Source: a virus. From it: 32,539 nucleotides of DNA. The DNA lies in IMG/VR virus record IMGVR_UViG_3300004457_000003, positions 1 through 32,539 of that record. One strand, written 5' to 3'. The translations under genes and the position numbers were made by a program. The notes beneath the pieces were generated by a model that searched no databases, had not been told where the DNA came from, and saw nothing but the letters and a program-made list of their open reading frames with translations. Below are positions 29,343 to 32,539 of this stretch, piece by piece; positions within the stretch are counted from its first letter, which is position 1, and each line of letters starts with the position of its first letter.

Positions 29343-29879
29343 TTAATTTTTTTGCGCCCTGAATCGCTGTAACGGTGTCATATCTTCCCACTTAGTAGGC
29401 TCTGCCGGTGCCTGCTTAGGCTCGGCGGCGAGTTCTTCCAGTATGGAAAACATTTGTTTTAACGGCTCAGGATTCTTTGAAGCTTCAAGGGCTTCTTTTA
29501 ATTTTTTCAGTTCGTCCTTTTGTTCTGCAAATTCAGCCTTCAGCGCCTCAAATTCAGCCTTCATTGTTTCCTGTGCCGGTGGCTCCGCCGCTGCTGCGGC
29601 CGGGCTTTCCAGTTCGGTAATCAACCCGCCTGCAACGGTAATAACTTCGCCGCTTTCAAGCTTGTATTCCGCATCGGGTGCGGGGTCGGTTCCAATAGTT
29701 ACGGATCCGCCTACTTCTAATTTGTCAACGGACAGAACTACGCCGTCAGAAGTTTTAAAGTCAGAAAGTGCAACCGGGGCCGCCGGGGCTGGCGTTGGAG
29801 CCGCAGCGGGTGCCGCTGGAGGTTCTGCGCCAAATATAAGCTGCTTAATAGCGTCTAATTTTTGCTCGAGGATTGTCAT
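29343..29879 (-). CDS. Putative capsid scaffolding protein
   Basis: A 178-residue protein without a typical fold. It has an N-terminal helix, a Pro/Ala linker, a short beta section (VALSDFKTSDGVVLSVDKL), then a long charged helix (AEFEALKAEFAEQKDELKKL) and a C-terminal basic end (EDMTPLQRFRAQKN). Coiled-coil in the middle with a basic capsid-binding C-terminus and placement between protease and capsid are standard for scaffolding proteins, which the protease removes. Composition extreme (Ala, Glu, Pro rich). Confidence 0.7.
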   Translation of the reverse strand: MTILEQKLDAIKQLIFGAEPPAAPAAAPTPAPAAPVALSDFKTSDGVVLSVDKLEVGGSVTIGTDPAPDAEYKLESGEVITVAGGLITELESPAAAAAEPPAQETMKAEFEALKAEFAEQKDELKKLKEALEASKNPEPLKQMFSILEELAAEPKQAPAEPTKWEDMTPLQRFRAQKN

Positions 29880-29929
29880 AAAATGATGTTCTTTTTTTAT
29901 TAGTAGGTGTTTTTAAATCGAATTTCGGT

Positions 29930-30517
29930 TTACTGTAGCAAAATTTCTTTGATTCGTTCAAATAGCTGCTCAGTACTCATGGCCTGTTTCTTAAATCCGA
30001 ATAGGCCTTCGACTGAAAAACCTTTTATTTCCCCGGCTTTAACCTTGTCCCAAACCTTATCGTCATTGACTTTTGCGCCAAGAAACCAAGTGCCTTCCGG
30101 GTAATCGCCGGCCATACCGGTTATCCCGTACTCGGTGTTTTTTATTACCGACTGGAAAAATACTACCCCGTCCGTAGCGGTGTCGGGATTGTGCATGGTA
30201 TTGAAATTCGTTTGGTAGTTTTTTTGGTAGAACTTTTCGGCAATAGCCGCGATAGTTTCTTTCGAGAAAAAAACTTCGAAAGCCTCGCCGGTCTTTTCGT
30301 CTTTCCTGACAATTCTCTGGTCAGGAATCATCGCCGGCCCAAAGATTATACGGCGTGCCTCGTCCTTAAAAGCGAAGGCCAGCGGTTCCGGCTGCTCCGC
30401 CCGGAAGGCAAACCAGTTGGCTTTTATGGCCGGCATGTCTACGCCGGAAATAAATTTTACCTCAAATTCACTGTCCTCTTCAGGACTAATAAGTAGTTCA
30501 AATAATGGTAGTGCCAT
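29930..30517 (-). CDS. Prohead protease (XkdF/S78-like)
   Basis: A 195-residue serine protease of the XkdF-like phage prohead group. It shows VKFISGVDMPAIKANWFAF at the start, RRIIFGPAMIPDQ (57-67), a catalytic His in NTMHNPDT (H109) and the catalytic Ser in EIKGFSVEGLFG (S168). It would digest the scaffold and capsid N-arms during maturation. It begins the head module, just after the tape-measure gene, and precedes the scaffold-like gene. Starts ATGGCACTACC with leader CTATT. Confidence 0.85.
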   Translation of the reverse strand: MALPLFELLISPEEDSEFEVKFISGVDMPAIKANWFAFRAEQPEPLAFAFKDEARRIIFGPAMIPDQRIVRKDEKTGEAFEVFFSKETIAAIAEKFYQKNYQTNFNTMHNPDTATDGVVFFQSVIKNTEYGITGMAGDYPEGTWFLGAKVNDDKVWDKVKAGEIKGFSVEGLFGFKKQAMSTEQLFERIKEILLQ

Positions 30518-30552
30518 AATAGATTATAGGTTGTTTCTTTAAAAAATTCGGT

Positions 30553-32250
30553 TTACCCCAGCCGCGCCGCCCGTGTTATTCTGCTGGCCCGTTCGCTATT
30601 GTTCCTTATATCAGCATCCAGTACGAAGGACCTGTTCACGCCACCCGCCGCCGCATTGCCAATAGCCTGAATGCTTTGACTGTTTAAGGAAGTACCTGCC
30701 TGCTGCGGTTGTATCGGCGCCGCAATAGTTTGGGCCGCCGCCGGCACACTTCCACCGCCGCCGGCACCGGGAACCTGAACCGCTAAAATGTTTTTAACGG
30801 CTGCGAAGCCGGCAGCGCCTATGGCTATTGCGGAAGGTATACCGATTGGGCCGGCCTCCAGGGATTTTGCAACCCCGCGCCAGGTGCTTATAATTGATGA
30901 AGCCACCGCCAGCGCTTTGCCGAAAACCGTTTCCCTGCCCGCTACCATTGAAAGGTTTTGCATAGCCGTAACCGTATTTTCCCAGATAGATTTTTTTGCC
31001 TCAGCTAATTTCTTTTCTATTTCGAGCTTTTGCGCGGCTGCTTCTTTTTCTTTGTCTATTTCCGCTTTGATTATAAAGGCCTGCGCTTTGGCTGCATCAT
31101 CCACGCTTTTTTGCCAATCCGCCGCTTTCTTTTCGTCAGCCTTTTTTTCCTCCTCAACCATTTTTAAACCGTCCGACAAAATCTTTTCCTCCTCCTCCTT
31201 GCTATCTTTTAAAAGTTTGCGCCCAAACTTTGCCAGTTCCTCACGTTTTTTTAGTTCCTCTTCTAAATCCTTTTTTCTTTTCTCGGAAATTTCGTGGTCT
31301 ATTTGTGCCTGCTGCCGTTCAAGGTTCGCAATAATCTTATTCGCAGCCCGCTTTTCGTTGCTTAAATCGCGCTCGGATTTGAAAACCTCCGCGTCAAGTT
31401 CTTTCATTTTATCGGCGGCTTCCTGGTTGTTCTTTGCCTTTTCTTCCAATAGCGATTTTTCAGCAGTAACCTTTTCGCGTGTCCGCTTCAAATCCTCCTC
31501 GCCGTTTTCCTCAATTAGCTTGCGCAAGTCGGCGGCTTCCTGTTTCCGTTTCGCCAACGGGATGCTTTCGTCATTAACGCGCTCCTTTAAGTCAGCAATT
31601 TTTGCCAAGGTTTGTTCATGTTGGACGAGGTCGTCCATTTCCTCTTTGTGTATCTGCTGCAATTTTTTTCTTGCCTCCGCACCTTTATTGTACGCCGCAA
31701 CCATTGCATCGCCCGCACCGCTGAAAGCTTCCTTCATATCTTTGCCGGCGCCCTTAAAATCAAACGTGAAAAACTTTATAATAGCATTACCAAACTTTAT
31801 AAGCCTGTCCATTACCACGTTTAATACTTGCCCCAGCCCCTCGAATATCTGCCCCATCTTTTCGGCGCCCGGTATCGTGTGAGTGAAGGCCTCATATAAT
31901 CCTTTTAACGCCAGCACGATGCCCGCTATCAATAACACTATCGGGTTTGCCATCAAGGCAAGTAATTGCTTACCCAATCCAGCCGCACCGCTACTGGCCC
32001 CCTCAAATGCGGGAACAGTTCCCTTTAAAGTTTCTTTAAGCTGTGCAAAATTGCCGGTCTTTTCCTTCGTGGCGTTGCTCAAAGCTTTTTGAGTGGCCGC
32101 AAGTTTCTGCGCCGCCTGTTCGTACTCCGACGACCCGACCTTTGCTCCGTGCATTTCGGAACGCAAATTTTTGATATCTTCGTGAACCTCTTTAACGGAC
32201 TTGCCGCTGATATCAATTTCAATCTTTCCTTTTACGTTAAAATCTGCCAT
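30553..32250 (-). CDS. Tail tape measure protein
   Basis: A 565-residue protein. An N-terminal coiled coil is followed by a hydrophobic segment at 95-117 (LLALMANPIVLLIAGIVLAL), a second (FGNAIIKFFTF), then a charged coiled-coil rod from about 180 to 410. A C-terminal hydrophobic part (GIPSAIAIGAAGFAAVKNIL) and a Gly/Ala-rich end complete it. This is typical for tape measure proteins, and its modest length suggests a tail on the order of 80-90 nm if the usual ~1.5 Å per residue holds. It follows the tail-tip gene, the reverse of the common order, and precedes the head module. Confidence 0.78.
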   Translation of the reverse strand: MADFNVKGKIEIDISGKSVKEVHEDIKNLRSEMHGAKVGSSEYEQAAQKLAATQKALSNATKEKTGNFAQLKETLKGTVPAFEGASSGAAGLGKQLLALMANPIVLLIAGIVLALKGLYEAFTHTIPGAEKMGQIFEGLGQVLNVVMDRLIKFGNAIIKFFTFDFKGAGKDMKEAFSGAGDAMVAAYNKGAEARKKLQQIHKEEMDDLVQHEQTLAKIADLKERVNDESIPLAKRKQEAADLRKLIEENGEEDLKRTREKVTAEKSLLEEKAKNNQEAADKMKELDAEVFKSERDLSNEKRAANKIIANLERQQAQIDHEISEKRKKDLEEELKKREELAKFGRKLLKDSKEEEEKILSDGLKMVEEEKKADEKKAADWQKSVDDAAKAQAFIIKAEIDKEKEAAAQKLEIEKKLAEAKKSIWENTVTAMQNLSMVAGRETVFGKALAVASSIISTWRGVAKSLEAGPIGIPSAIAIGAAGFAAVKNILAVQVPGAGGGGSVPAAAQTIAAPIQPQQAGTSLNSQSIQAIGNAAAGGVNRSFVLDADIRNNSERASRITRAARLG

Positions 32251-32262
32251 GACCTTGAAAAT

Positions 32263-32539
32263 TTACGGTTGATTATATAAAATTTGTACTACTTCATCGG
32301 GATTCAAATCTACCCCGAATGTGAACGTGCCAGTGTATTGGTTAAACTTAACCTGTAAAGGTGTCGGCGTGCGCCCTCTTAAATTAGGTATCATTTCCAG
32401 CACTGCCGTGCCGCGTATTACTAAGATAATAGTAAGGCCTGCGAGTGCCGGAACGCCTAAATAAGTTGTTTCACTACCGTCCGCAACGTATTTATAAACG
32501 CCGTCAGAAGTTCCAGGCGTTGGAAGTACACCCACGCCA
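32263..32539 (-). CDS. C-terminal part of the tail-tip protein (continuation of 2024..1)
   Basis: The frame is open from the right end to a stop at 32263, with only a GTG 5 bases from the end as a possible start, so it is a partial gene. On a circle it continues the frame of the tail gene at 1-2024 exactly (Leu codon 5-3, then Ser from bases 2, 1 and 32539). The last ~75 residues match the 77-aa protein at 23768-24001 (TFTFG, then DEVVQILY versus DQVIQILY). It lies 12 bases before the tape measure gene. This is most likely the C-terminal domain of a 766-residue protein. Confidence 0.7.
   Translation of the reverse strand, partial: GVGVLPTPGTSDGVYKYVADGSETTYLGVPALAGLTIILVIRGTAVLEMIPNLRGRTPTPLQVKFNQYTGTFTFGVDLNPDEVVQILYNQP

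Noticed and set aside
30788-31882. Long 364-codon plus-strand ORF opposite the tape measure gene
   Set aside because: It is very Ser/Phe/Ala-rich and mirrors the Lys/Glu coiled coil on the other strand; the tape measure reading has clear features.
1-32539. Integrase, CI repressor or att sites of a temperate phage
   Set aside because: No ORF shows tyrosine or serine recombinase motifs and no long repressor is present, so lysogeny is not supported.

Overview
The window reads as a nearly complete, probably complete, tailed-phage (siphovirus-type) genome infecting a Bacteroidetes host. The host call rests on Bacteroidetes-style signal peptides ending AGAQ or ARAQ, a perfect TAnnTTTG promoter -7 element at 15692-15699, A-rich rather than Shine-Dalgarno translation starts, and a structural-gene set that resembles Bacteroidetes phages. 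No integrase, excisionase or clear CI-type repressor is visible, so a virulent or non-integrating lifestyle is inferred.

The sequence is probably circular. A large tail gene (2024 down to 1, minus strand) runs off the left end. Its frame continues exactly into an ORF at the right end that has no proper start (32539 down to 32263). Joined, they give a 766-residue protein whose C-terminal module is related to a separate 77-residue protein (23768-24001). On the circle almost everything is one minus-strand transcription unit of about 28.5 kb, starting near 15950, passing through position 1/32539 and ending at 20002.

In transcription order: a small HTH regulator and small early genes (15950-14459); a recombination module with a Rad52-like annealing protein, a 361-aa coiled-coil protein, a PD-(D/E)XK exonuclease and an SSB-like protein (14517-11895); a zinc-ribbon SF2 helicase and a Prim-Pol/SF3 primase-helicase (11857-7957); a 430-bp, extremely AT-rich, motif-bearing gap that may be the origin (7524-7956); a VRR-NUC nuclease, a sigma-like factor and the terminase subunits (7523-4824); tail completion, distal tail and tail-tip genes (4781 to 1, then 32539-32263); tape measure (32250-30553); prohead protease, scaffold and major capsid (30517-28139); tail tube, portal and connectors (28089-24006); a fibre with an S74 self-cleaving chaperone and a Cys-rich secreted protein (23761-21948); and a lysis cassette with a GAF-like membrane protein, a 45-aa holin-like protein, a candidate one-piece spanin and a cysteine-histidine endolysin (21937-20002).

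The exception is a plus-strand block (16027-19988) lying between the early promoter region and the convergent end of the lysis cassette. It starts with an outer-membrane beta-barrel gene. The rest is visibly AT-richer cargo: small orphan genes, a repeat/solenoid protein, a Dam-type adenine methyltransferase and a YopX-family protein. Between two cargo genes lies a 94-nt imperfect palindrome with the architecture of an integron attC site, and the methyltransferase is bounded by 10-bp inverted repeats of its end sequence. A phage cargo locus built from integron-type cassettes is the most unusual hypothesis here, followed by the 27-bp repeat read in two frames in terS and the sigma-like gene, and the possible origin.
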